Below, piece by piece: positions 17,556 through 24,907 of a stretch of DNA of 64,000 nucleotides. Every line of letters begins with the position of its first letter. Within the stretch, counting starts at the first letter, position 1. The DNA lies in NCBI GenBank assembly GCA_050949745.1, contig JBMNGF010000015.1:92433-156432 (forward strand), written 5' to 3'. Both the position numbers and the translations under genes were made by a program. The notes under the pieces are model-generated. The model made no database searches. It had not been told where the DNA came from and saw only the letters and a list, made by a program, of their open reading frames with translations. The stretch comes from Syntrophaceticus sp050949745 (GTDB lineage: Bacteria; Bacillota; DSM-12270; Thermacetogeniales; Thermacetogeniaceae).

Positions 17556-18414
17556 ATGAAAAAATTATTGATCATAATCGGAGTATTGGTTGTAATAGTA
17601 GTTATCGCCCTGGTATTTTTGTTGGGGGAGAACACAAAAATGAAAGAAATATTCAAAAAAGAAGTGCAGGCTGAGATGGATAAGAATGCGCCGAATAACG
17701 AAGTGATTACTGAAGAGGATATCTCAGAGCTTCCTGAGCCTGTGCAGAGGTATTTTAGATACTGCGGCTATGTCGGCAAAGAAAAGATGGTAAACGCCAA
17801 ATTAATCTTTGATGATGTCAACTTTAAAATGAATGTCGATCAACCGTGGATTAATTTAAAATATGAACAGTACAATTTTGTAAACGAGCCTGCCAGAGTT
17901 GTATATATGTACACCAGGATGTATGGCATAGTTCCATTTGAGGGTAAAGATAGGTATTTGGACGGATATGGGAACATGTTGGGCCAGCTGTTAAAGAAGA
18001 TAACCCTCTTTGATGTGACAGGGCGTGAAATGGATATATCTGCTGCCGGTACATTTCTGAGTGAGATCTTGATGGTGCCTTCCTGTGCTCTCCAGGATTA
18101 CATTCACTGGGAGGAAATAGATGAAAACCATGCCAGGGCGATGATTGAATACAATGATGTTAAAGCAGAGGGTATCTTTACTTTTAATGATCAGGGTGAG
18201 TTTGTCGAGTTTGTGACAGATGAACGCTATATGGATACAGGTGACGGCCAATCAGAAAAACACAAATGGACAGCTGCAGTGAGTGATTATGTAGAGAAAG
18301 GATGGAATCAAAAAGCCGACTAAGATAAAAGGGATTTGGAATTTGCCGGAGGGAGATTATGAATACTTTAACGGCACTTTAACAGATGTGGTCTATAACT
18401 GCGAAAAAGTGTGA
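17556..18414 (+). pseudogene. DUF6544-like membrane-anchored protein with a 3' frameshift
   Basis: The first frame gives 255 residues: an N-terminal membrane helix (KKLLIIIGVLVVIVVIALVFLL), ISELPEPVQRYFRYCGYVGKEKMVNAKL, PWINLKYEQYNFVNEPARVVYMYTRMYGIVPFEGKDRYLDG and CALQDYIHWEEIDENHARA, typical of DUF6544. It ends WNQKAD at 18323. The expected family C-terminus (DGIKKPTKIKGIWNLPEGDYEYFNGTLTDVVYN) is encoded in the next frame up to TGA 18412-18414. The shift is near AGAAAGGATGG at 18295-18305 and looks like a single extra base. Function of the family is unknown. Confidence 0.75.
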
Positions 18415-18426
18415 TGCGGCAATGAC

Positions 18427-18606
18427 ATGGCGGGAACGCCCCAGAACTCCACAGCCTTTCAATCATCAGAGCACAGTATTCCACTGGGCATGCTATTAAT
18501 TCCGGAGGCAATGGGGCTCCCCCGCCAGGTTGACTTGGAGTTAGCTGTTCAGGCTATGATCGGTTCTTTCCCATTCCTTTCGTTTCAGATGAGCAGGTTC
18601 AGATAA
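18427..18606 (+). pseudogene. Possible TetR-type regulator C-terminal remnant
   Basis: A 59-codon frame reads LLIPEAMGLPRQVDLELAVQAMIGSFPF near its middle, like the C-terminal ligand domain end of TetR/AcrR regulators (DLELAVQAMIGS). No helix-turn-helix part is present and there is no good ribosome binding site. Weak evidence; it may be chance. Confidence 0.3.
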
Positions 18607-19048
18607 CATGCTCATCTGTCAATCCCAGGCGCTGTGAAACCCCTTACCTTTTTATGGTTCTGTTCATAATGCCCAGGAATCCCCTGTAAATTGCGCTTTT
18701 TGCCTATGGATATTTTTCTATCTTAAAAACGTGTACACTAATCCCTACTATTATCGAGTTATCAGGAGCTGAGGGCATGATAAGTTTAAATGGGGTAGCT
18801 GAGTCAGCTTCGTCAGGTCAAATAAAGTAATAGGTGTTGAGAAGAAGTTTGTTAGTAATTGCCTAAATGAACTCTATACTGTTATAATTATTCAGGCAAC
18901 TCGTATGCTACTATTAAGTTGTCGCCATAAATTGTTATGGAGGGGGTCGTAAATTAGGGGAGGAGAAGGCATGTAAATATGTTTGTTCAATGTAACAGAG
19001 AAATAACCTGGTAGTTGGATGAATAGGATAAAACTTTTAAGTTTAAAA
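18607..19048. other. Intergenic stretch, no gene seen
   Basis: About 440 bases before the IS110 copy. It should hold the original promoter of the amino-acid ABC operon now downstream of the insertion, since the sequence left of the element ends TTTAAAAAAGGAG. Nothing else is recognised. Confidence 0.5.
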
Positions 19049-19092
19049 AAGGAGCATTCCTGTAATGAATAAAAATGCTGTTTGAAAAAAGA

Positions 19093-19159
19093 AGTACCTC
19101 CTGCTAGCATACGAGGTGTCTGCCATAGAGCACGACCCTTAAATAGCAGAGGAGGTACT
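19093..19159 (+). promoter_or_regulatory. Inverted repeat that covers the transposase ribosome binding site (copy 1)
   Basis: AGTACCTCCTGCT (19093-19105) can pair with AGCAG-AG-GAGGTACT (19145-19159). The 3' arm contains the GAGGAGG site used by the transposase start at 19163. Pairing would hide it. Confidence 0.75.
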
Positions 19160-19162
19160 AAC

Positions 19163-20446
19163 ATGAAGTATACCCAAAACAAGAAGATTGAGCAAGTCAA
19201 TGAATCAACACTAATTATCGGAGCAGATATTGCAAAACAGAAACACATTGCCAGAGCTCAAGATTTCCGCGGAATAGAGTTTGGCAGAGCACTAACCTTT
19301 GACAACAGCCGGGATGGTTTTATCAAACTTTTAAACTGGATCAAAAACCTGAAAGAAGAGCAAGATAAGCAGCAAGTAATTTTTGGCATAGAACCTACCG
19401 GCCAGTATTGGCTGCCGCTGGCACAGTTTTTAAGGCAACACGGCATCAAAATAGTTTTGGTTAACCCATTACATGTAAAGAAAAGTAAAGAACTAGACGA
19501 CAATTCACCGACTAAAAATGATGTTAAAGACGCCCGAGTAATTGCCCAACTAGTAAAGGACGGGCGGTACTCTGAACCAAATATACCCACCGAAATTTAT
19601 GCTGAACTTCGAGTGGGAATGAACATGCGAGACCGCTTGATAGAAGACATGCAATGCATAAAAGGGCGGATTGACAATTGGCTTGACCGTTACTTTCCCG
19701 AATTCAATACCGTCTTTAAAAGCTGGGAGGGCAAGGCGGCACTATTAACCTTACAGTCCTTCCCACTACCGCAAGAGATCACGGATAAAGGTATAGAAGG
19801 CATATTAGAGTGTTGGAAACAAGAAATTAAGCGAGCAGTGGGAAAGAAACGGGCGGTAGAGTTATTGGAAGCAGCTAAAGAAAGCATTGGGCTTACTGAG
19901 GGGTTAATTATGGCAAGGCAGGAACTCAAGACCCTTCTGAGCCAATACAGCGTGCTTAAGCGGGAAATAGAACAGCTAATGGAACAAATAGAAAACATCC
20001 TTAAAGAGATACCAGGCACACAAGAAATGATGACAATTCCTGGTGTAGGCATAGTCACAGTAGCAGGCTTTCTGGCGGAGGTGGGTAATCTTGAAAACTA
20101 CCATCACCCCCGGCAGATACAGAAGCTGGCAGGGTTAAACTTAAAGGAAAACAGCTCCGGTAAGCATAAAGGGCAAACCCGTATCACTAAAAGAGGTCGC
20201 CCGCGCTTAAGGGCACTGCTTTACAAGTGCACCATGCCATTAGTAGCAAAGAATCCCGAATTTAAAGCCCTGCATTGCTACTATACAACACGGATAGAAA
20301 ACCCGCTTAAGAAAAAACAGTCGTTGATAGCTCTAAGTTGTAAGTTAATTCGAGTGTTGTTTGCTCTTGGTAAGAAGAAGACATCCTACGATGGCAGGAA
20401 GTTATTAAAAGACAGCTCAATAATTTTATTACAGGAAGCAGCTTAA
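19163..20446 (+). CDS. IS110-family DEDD transposase (copy 1)
   Basis: 427 residues from ATG 19163 (GAGGAGG 8 bases upstream). The N-terminal RuvC-like DEDD domain shows LIIGADIAKQKHIARAQD (first Asp), VIFGIEPTGQYW (Glu) and NSPTKNDVKDARVIAQL (Asp pair). A coiled-coil region (about 240-300) leads to the Transposase_20 domain: EMMTIPGVGIVTVAGFLAEVGNLENY, KLAGLNLKENSSG, and TRITKRGRPRLRALLYKC. IS110 enzymes are guided by an element-encoded RNA. It differs from copy 2 at a few residues, nearly all in the first third. Confidence 0.95.
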   Translation: MKYTQNKKIEQVNESTLIIGADIAKQKHIARAQDFRGIEFGRALTFDNSRDGFIKLLNWIKNLKEEQDKQQVIFGIEPTGQYWLPLAQFLRQHGIKIVLVNPLHVKKSKELDDNSPTKNDVKDARVIAQLVKDGRYSEPNIPTEIYAELRVGMNMRDRLIEDMQCIKGRIDNWLDRYFPEFNTVFKSWEGKAALLTLQSFPLPQEITDKGIEGILECWKQEIKRAVGKKRAVELLEAAKESIGLTEGLIMARQELKTLLSQYSVLKREIEQLMEQIENILKEIPGTQEMMTIPGVGIVTVAGFLAEVGNLENYHHPRQIQKLAGLNLKENSSGKHKGQTRITKRGRPRLRALLYKCTMPLVAKNPEFKALHCYYTTRIENPLKKKQSLIALSCKLIRVLFALGKKKTSYDGRKLLKDSSIILLQEAA

Positions 20447-20850
20447 AAACAAACAATATTATTTTACAGGCGAATACTTAGTTTAAAGGACTTAGAAAAC
20501 CATAACCATTGACAATAGGAGCACGGAGCAGCCAGGTACTATACAATCCATACGGGCAAAGACCCTGCTAAGGAGCATAAACTGGCCTCCATCCCTGGAT
20601 AGGTAGAACGAAGGAATGTACAGGGCCAATTGGACCCGGTGAGACATGGGAGGGTAAACCGCCAAGGGAGATGTGGAGATCCAATGTGCCGACATATTTT
20701 ACCACAAAGTAAGACCCTTGAGGGAAGGCACCCCATGCTTACATAATATTGTATATCTTCAAAATCTATCTATCTCTTAATTAATCAATGATTATGAAAT
20801 TCTAAGAATAAGCGAGTATACGTAAGAAAAACTTATTTTATAGAGGGAGG
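20447..20850 (+). ncRNA. Candidate guide RNA region of IS110 copy 1
   Basis: 404 noncoding bases between transposase stop and element end, identical in both copies. It contains AAGGAGCAT (20570-20578), equal to the element's own left junction, followed 5 bases later by GGCCTCC (20584-20590), complementary to the GGAGG of the target. Several short stems are possible (GGGCAAAGACCC at 20554, GTACAGGGCC..GGACCCGGT). Whether a bridge/seekRNA is made here is inference. Confidence 0.55.
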
Positions 20851-20854
20851 AAAT

Positions 20855-21646
20855 ATGTTTAAAAAAGGGATAACTATTTTGATATGCTGCCTATTTTTGT
20901 TTGGGGCGGCGGCAGGGTGTGCTAATGATGGCACTTCAACAGAAGCTAATGGTGAAAACGGAGAAAAGGAAAAGTTTTCTTACGCCATGAGCGGCCTTTA
21001 CCGTCCTTTCAATTATAAGGACAGCGGCGATCTGACTGGTTTTGATGTGGAAATAGGAGAGGAAATTGCTGAGCGTTTGGGTATGGAAGCCGATCCTGTC
21101 ACAAATCCATGGGAATCATTGATTCAGGGTTTAAAGGCAGAAAAGTATGATGCTATCATCGGCAGTATGGCTATTACAGATGAACGACTAGAACAGGTCG
21201 ATTTTTCCCGTCCATACTACCGTTCAGGAGCACAGGTCTATGCTGCTAAAGACAATGATGAAATCAATAGTGAAGATGATTTAAAGGATAAAACTATCGG
21301 TGTTGTCAAGTCTAGCACCTTTAGAGATGTGGCTTTGGAATACACCAGTGAGGATAATGTAACCGGTTATGACAGCGATGTTATAGCACTGCAGGACCTG
21401 CCAACTGGTAGAGTTGATGCGGTAATAACTGATAGGATGGTCGGCGTCGTAGCTATTAATGAAGAGGATTTAGCGATCAAGGAAGTCGACGAGCCATTAT
21501 GGATAGATGAAATGGCTATCGCTGTCAGAAAAGGTGACAATGAGTTATTAGAAGATATCAATGCAGCACTTGAGGAAATGATTGAAGATGGAACTTACGA
21601 AGAAATCAGCATGAAATGGTTTGACGAAAACATTCTTGGCGAGTAA
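20855..21646 (+). CDS. Polar amino-acid ABC transporter, substrate-binding lipoprotein
   Basis: 263 residues. The lipoprotein signal ends GAAAGCAN. The class 3 binding-protein fold is shown by FSYAMSGLYRPFNYKDSGDLTGFDVEIGEEIAERLG, PWESLIQGLKAEKYDAIIGSMAITDERLEQVDFSRPYY, and GRVDAVITDRMVG. Homologues bind cystine, glutamine, arginine or histidine; the ligand cannot be fixed here. The IS110 copy ends four bases before the ATG and supplies part of the GGAGG site. It forms an operon with the permease and ATPase that follow. Confidence 0.93.
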   Translation: MFKKGITILICCLFLFGAAAGCANDGTSTEANGENGEKEKFSYAMSGLYRPFNYKDSGDLTGFDVEIGEEIAERLGMEADPVTNPWESLIQGLKAEKYDAIIGSMAITDERLEQVDFSRPYYRSGAQVYAAKDNDEINSEDDLKDKTIGVVKSSTFRDVALEYTSEDNVTGYDSDVIALQDLPTGRVDAVITDRMVGVVAINEEDLAIKEVDEPLWIDEMAIAVRKGDNELLEDINAALEEMIEDGTYEEISMKWFDENILGE

Positions 21647-21679
21647 CGAATAACGGATGCACGTGTGGGGTGAATAGTA

Positions 21680-22345
21680 ATTAATATCTACCAGATATTT
21701 ATAGAGAACGCTTCAGCTTTTTTAGAGGCAACAGTTGTAACACTAAAATTGACAACTGTTTCACTGTTACTGGCGATGGTTATCGGCCTGGTGATTGCAT
21801 TTTGTAAGATCTCGAAAAGCCGCGTTCTTTACAGTATAGCTCAACTATATATTACAGTCATTCGGGGTACACCCCTGATTGTACAGTTGATGTTCCTGTA
21901 TTTTGGCATAATCAAGCTAGTGGTACTCCCTGCTTTTTGGGCAGGGTCCCTAGCGCTGGCGATTCATGCCGGAGCCTATATAGCGGAAATCTTTCGAGGG
22001 GCTATTCAGTCAATCAGCACCGGGCAGATGGAAGCGGCTAGATCAGTAGGCATGAGTAAGACACTGGCTATGAGGCGTATCATTTTGCCACAGGCATTTA
22101 AAAGGGCGGTTCCACCGCTCGGGAACCAGTTTATTATCGGCCTCAAAGATTCGTCATTGGTTGCCTATCTAGGGGTTTCTGAAATATATGGGACTGCTCT
22201 TACTGAGCAAGCCGCCAATTTCATGCCTCTCGAGACCTATTTAGTGGCTGGAATGTACTACCTGGTGTTGGTGGTCATCTTTACATACCTAGTGAACAAG
22301 CTGGAAATCAAGCTGGATGTTGAAAAGGGGGGAGAAGTTAGTTGA
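21680..22345 (+). CDS. Polar amino-acid ABC transporter permease (unusual start)
   Basis: About 221 residues of the HisM/GlnP family. The signature YITVIRGTPLIVQLMFLYFGI and AARSVGMSKTLAMRRIILPQAFKRAVPPLGNQFIIGLKDSSL (EAA loop) are clear. The family N-terminus (NIYQIFIENASAFLEATVVTLKLT) is encoded upstream of the first ordinary start, TTG 21749, and no ATG, GTG or TTG lies in frame between the TGA at 21671 and 21749. ATT at 21680, about ten bases after GTGGGG, is the likeliest start. Two further helices cross the membrane after the EAA loop. It overlaps the ATPase gene by four bases. Confidence 0.88.
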   Translation: MNIYQIFIENASAFLEATVVTLKLTTVSLLLAMVIGLVIAFCKISKSRVLYSIAQLYITVIRGTPLIVQLMFLYFGIIKLVVLPAFWAGSLALAIHAGAYIAEIFRGAIQSISTGQMEAARSVGMSKTLAMRRIILPQAFKRAVPPLGNQFIIGLKDSSLVAYLGVSEIYGTALTEQAANFMPLETYLVAGMYYLVLVVIFTYLVNKLEIKLDVEKGGEVS

Positions 22346-23067
22346 TAAAAATAAAGAATTTAAGTAAACATTTTGGAAAACTTCATGTTTTAAAAGACAT
22401 AAACCTGCATATAAAAAACCGTGAGGTTGTTGTGCTTATAGGAGCCAGTGGTTCCGGGAAAAGCACTTTGCTGAGATGCATAAACTTCCTGGAGATGATG
22501 GATAAAGGGGGATGCATTCAGCTGATGGGGAAAGATGTGAATCCCAAAAAAGATAATTTAAACCTGGTTCGCCAGAATGTTGGTATGGTTTTTCAGCATT
22601 TCAATCTGTTTCCCCATAAAACTGTTTTGGAAAATGTCATCGAAGCTCCAATTTATGTGAAAAAAATGAAACCTGAAGAGGCGCGGAAAGTTGGTCTCGA
22701 TATACTTGAAAAGGTTGGCATGCTGGATAAGGCTAACTGTTATCCATCCCAACTTTCTGGTGGACAGCAGCAGAGGGTGGCTATCGCCAGGTCGTTGGCT
22801 ATGAATCCAGCAATTATGCTGTTCGATGAGCCGACATCTGCTCTTGATCCCGAGTTGGTGAATGAAGTTCTGCAGGTCATGAAAGAGTTGGCTCAGGACG
22901 GAATGACGATGGTTGTTGTCACCCATGAGATGGGATTCGCCAAAGAGGTTGCTGACCGCGTGATTTACATTGATGAAGGGCGTATTGTAGAGGAAGGGAA
23001 ACCTGAGCAGGTATTTGACTCTCCTAGTCAAGAAAGGACTGAAACCTTCCTGGCTAAAGTTATATAA
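22342..23067 (+). CDS. Polar amino-acid ABC transporter ATP-binding protein
   Basis: 241 residues of the GlnQ type. Walker A GASGSGKSTLLRCINFLE, Q-loop VGMVFQHFNLFPHKTVLENV, signature LSGGQQQRVAIARSLAMNP, Walker B IMLFDEPTSALDPE and the switch histidine VVVTHEMGFAKEVADR are all present. The TTG start at 22342 overlaps the permease TGA and follows GGGGGGAGAAG. It powers import by the two upstream gene products. Confidence 0.95.
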   Translation: MIKIKNLSKHFGKLHVLKDINLHIKNREVVVLIGASGSGKSTLLRCINFLEMMDKGGCIQLMGKDVNPKKDNLNLVRQNVGMVFQHFNLFPHKTVLENVIEAPIYVKKMKPEEARKVGLDILEKVGMLDKANCYPSQLSGGQQQRVAIARSLAMNPAIMLFDEPTSALDPELVNEVLQVMKELAQDGMTMVVVTHEMGFAKEVADRVIYIDEGRIVEEGKPEQVFDSPSQERTETFLAKVI

Positions 23068-23194
23068 ATAAAGTTAGGTAAGGGTTACTGTTGTGAATGC
23101 TGACAGGTAATGGTGAGCAAGCTCGAGCGCTGCATAAGCTGTTCGAGAACTGGTTCGATAATTGGATGGAAAAGATATAAAAGGTGTGTTGAGT

Positions 23195-23232
23195 GCAGGC
23201 TTTCCCATTGTATGAGAAAACCTGCTTTTTTC
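23195..23232 (+). terminator. Terminator of the amino-acid ABC operon
   Basis: GCAGGC-TTTCCCATTGTATGAGAAA-ACCTGC is followed by TTTTTTCTTTTTC. A GGTGCCTGGCACC palindrome follows directly at 23241-23253. Confidence 0.85.
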
Positions 23233-23308
23233 TTTTTCAGGTGCCTGGCACCATTTATGCAGAGGGATAATAGCAAAAATTATATAGCGGTTACACAGAT
23301 ATGAAACG

Positions 23309-23338
23309 TGGGCGATTCCCACATAACGGGATCGCCCA
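23309..23338. other. GC-rich hairpin
   Basis: TGGGCGAT (23309-23316) pairs with ATCGCCCA (23331-23338), with inner CCC/GGG pairing, followed by TATTATTTATT. It may be a second, bidirectional terminator. Confidence 0.55.
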
Positions 23339-23348
23339 TATTATTTAT

Positions 23349-23389
23349 TACTACAAATACTATTTTGCAAAAACAATAGGCAGACCATA
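23349..23389 (+). repeat. Direct repeat left of the toxin-antitoxin pair
   Basis: TACTACAAATACTATTTTGC plus AAAAACA and then a diverged GCAGACCATA. The same sequence recurs at 24658-24698 in the same direction. Confidence 0.85.
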
Positions 23390-23565
23390 GCTATATGGAA
23401 GAAAATGTGATATAATTAAGATCAGTAAATAAATATGCTCCTGGGAACAGATGAAGGTGCCAATATGGAAAAATGAATACATGATGAGTTGAATATTCAA
23501 TTAGGGGATGATGTTGTAAGGATAAAGCAAGCCTCAAGCACAGGGTAAAGATCGGAGGGATTATC

Positions 23566-23847
23566 ATGGATACTGTAAAAATAGAATTAGAGATCCCAAG
23601 GGTACTTGCAGAATATGCTGATATTAATAGTGAAGAATATAAGAAAAAAATCAATCAAATAATGTTATATGAACTTGTGAAGAGTGAAAAGATATCCATA
23701 GGTAAAGCGGCTGAAGCTATGGGTATGAGGAAAATAGATTTTATAACTGATTTAGGGAAGATGGATATCCCGTATTTTGACTTCAGCGTAGAAGAGCTTA
23801 TGGAAGATGTTAAAAGTGCACGTCCAAGTGAAGTGGAATCAGAATGA
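23566..23847 (+). CDS. UPF0175 family antitoxin
   Basis: 93 residues: VKIELEIPRVLAEYADINSEEYKKKINQIMLYELVKSEKISIGKAAEAMGMRKIDFITDLGKMDIPYFDFSVEELMEDV. The KISIGKAAEAMGM segment is the small helix-turn-helix typical of UPF0175, and the C-terminal tail (about 70-93) would wrap the toxin. Ribosome binding site GATCGGAGG. Overlaps the next gene by four bases, the usual arrangement with a PIN-like DUF3368 toxin. Confidence 0.85.
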   Translation: MDTVKIELEIPRVLAEYADINSEEYKKKINQIMLYELVKSEKISIGKAAEAMGMRKIDFITDLGKMDIPYFDFSVEELMEDVKSARPSEVESE

Positions 23848-24332
23848 TTGTTATTTCAGATACTACTCCAATTCTTTCATTAATTAAAATAGATCGTTTA
23901 AAAATCCTTGAAGAATTATATAAAAAAATTATAATACCCAAAGCAGTTTATGACGAATTGATTATTAATATCGATTATCAAGATGAAATAGATATAATAA
24001 AAAGATGTACTTTTATACAAATTGAAAATGTAGAAGAGAACTTATCAGTAGTACTTTTACAAAGAGAGCTGAAGCTAGACAGAGGTGAGAGTGAAGCGAT
24101 AGTCTTAGCAAAAAATATTAATGCAGATTTAATTATTATAGATGAACGAAAGGCGAGAAGAATAGCTAAAGATGTTGGACTGAAAGTAACTGGTACCTTA
24201 GGTATATTGGTTGAAGCAAAACAACAAGGGTTAATAAAAGAATTAAAATCGTTACTTGACGAGCTTATGGATAATAATATAAGAATTAGTAGAAAACTAT
24301 ATATGGAAATATTAAATTTAGTAGAAGAATAA
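23844..24332 (+). CDS. DUF3368 PIN-like toxin
   Basis: 162 residues. MIVISDTTPILSLIKIDRLKILEELYKKIIIPKAVYDEL opens a PIN-type fold (acidic D6, E40), LKLDRGESEAIVLAKNINADLIIIDERKARRIAKDVGLKVTGTLGILVEAKQQGLI supplies the remaining acidic residues (E95, D113). DUF3368 proteins paired with UPF0175 are predicted ribonuclease toxins. Low GC compared with neighbours and flanking direct repeats suggest acquisition. Confidence 0.87.
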   Translation: MIVISDTTPILSLIKIDRLKILEELYKKIIIPKAVYDELIINIDYQDEIDIIKRCTFIQIENVEENLSVVLLQRELKLDRGESEAIVLAKNINADLIIIDERKARRIAKDVGLKVTGTLGILVEAKQQGLIKELKSLLDELMDNNIRISRKLYMEILNLVEE

Positions 24333-24334
24333 CT

Positions 24335-24520
24335 TTAAGTAGGATGGTACCTGGGGTACCCGGTACCTTTGCGAAACGCTTCAGTCATTTCACTGGTCAA
24401 AGAGATGTTATCATCCGGATCCGGGATCTCCTCCCGAGGCATCCAGATTCCGACGGACAGTTCATCCTCATTGAGATGGATCGTGCCGCCTCCATCCAGC
24501 TCAGGACAAAAGAGGACGTA
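24335..24520 (-). pseudogene. C-terminal remnant of a Nudix hydrolase
   Basis: Sixty-one codons on the minus strand read YVLFCPELDGGGTIHLNEDELSVGIWMPREEIPDPDDNISLTSEMTEAFRKG, which looks like the end of a Nudix (NDP-sugar/ADP-ribose type) hydrolase after the Nudix box. A TGA lies upstream in frame and the Nudix box itself is missing. It is a fragment left by rearrangement between the toxin gene and tex. Confidence 0.6.
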
Positions 24521-24657
24521 CCTTATTTGTCACATTGCCACCTTTTATTTATCATTTGACGGTTTCCAGCAAAAAAAGAATTCCTCTTCATTGCAGATTG
24601 AATAGAATATGGTTTAAAGCCATCTGTTTTATCCAAACCCAAAGAAGCAGCTATAAA

Positions 24658-24698
24658 TACTACAAATACTATTTTGCAAAAACAGTAGTGCAGGCCAT
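24658..24698 (+). repeat. Direct repeat right of the toxin-antitoxin pair
   Basis: The first 27 bases are identical to 23349-23375, then GTAGTGCAGGCCATA against ATAGGCAGACCATA. The remaining 24521-24907 holds no recognised gene. Confidence 0.85.
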
Positions 24699-24907
24699 AT
24701 TCAAAAAATCGCCTTCCATCCCAACCATGAAAGGGTGGGCTTTCCCAGGAAAATTTCCCCTGGGTGCTTTCATCGACAATCCTGTTCGGCTTCATTTATG
24801 GACAAGTTGTAGTGGCGTTTTGAATATACAGAGCTTTTTCATGTTTGTCGGGCTTTCATCTGAAATATTTGATAGAATGAAAGCTGCAATGCAAACGATG
24901 ATAAGGG

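Larger units (their letters stand above)
19049..20850 (+). mobile_element. IS110-family insertion sequence, copy 1 (1,802 bp)
   Basis: The limits come from comparison with copy 2 (37040-38841): the shared sequence runs from AAGGAGCATTCC to TATAGAGGGAGG, 1,802 bases in both. It has one DEDD transposase gene, a 114-base 5' region with a strong inverted repeat, and a 404-base 3' noncoding region. There are no terminal inverted repeats of DDE type and no target duplication, as expected for IS110. The right end touches the start of the next gene (ATG 20855). Confidence 0.9.

Noticed and set aside
24523..24795. Minus-strand frame of 90 codons next to the Nudix remnant
   Set aside because: No recognisable family, and it spans the direct repeat at 24658-24698; likely noncoding.
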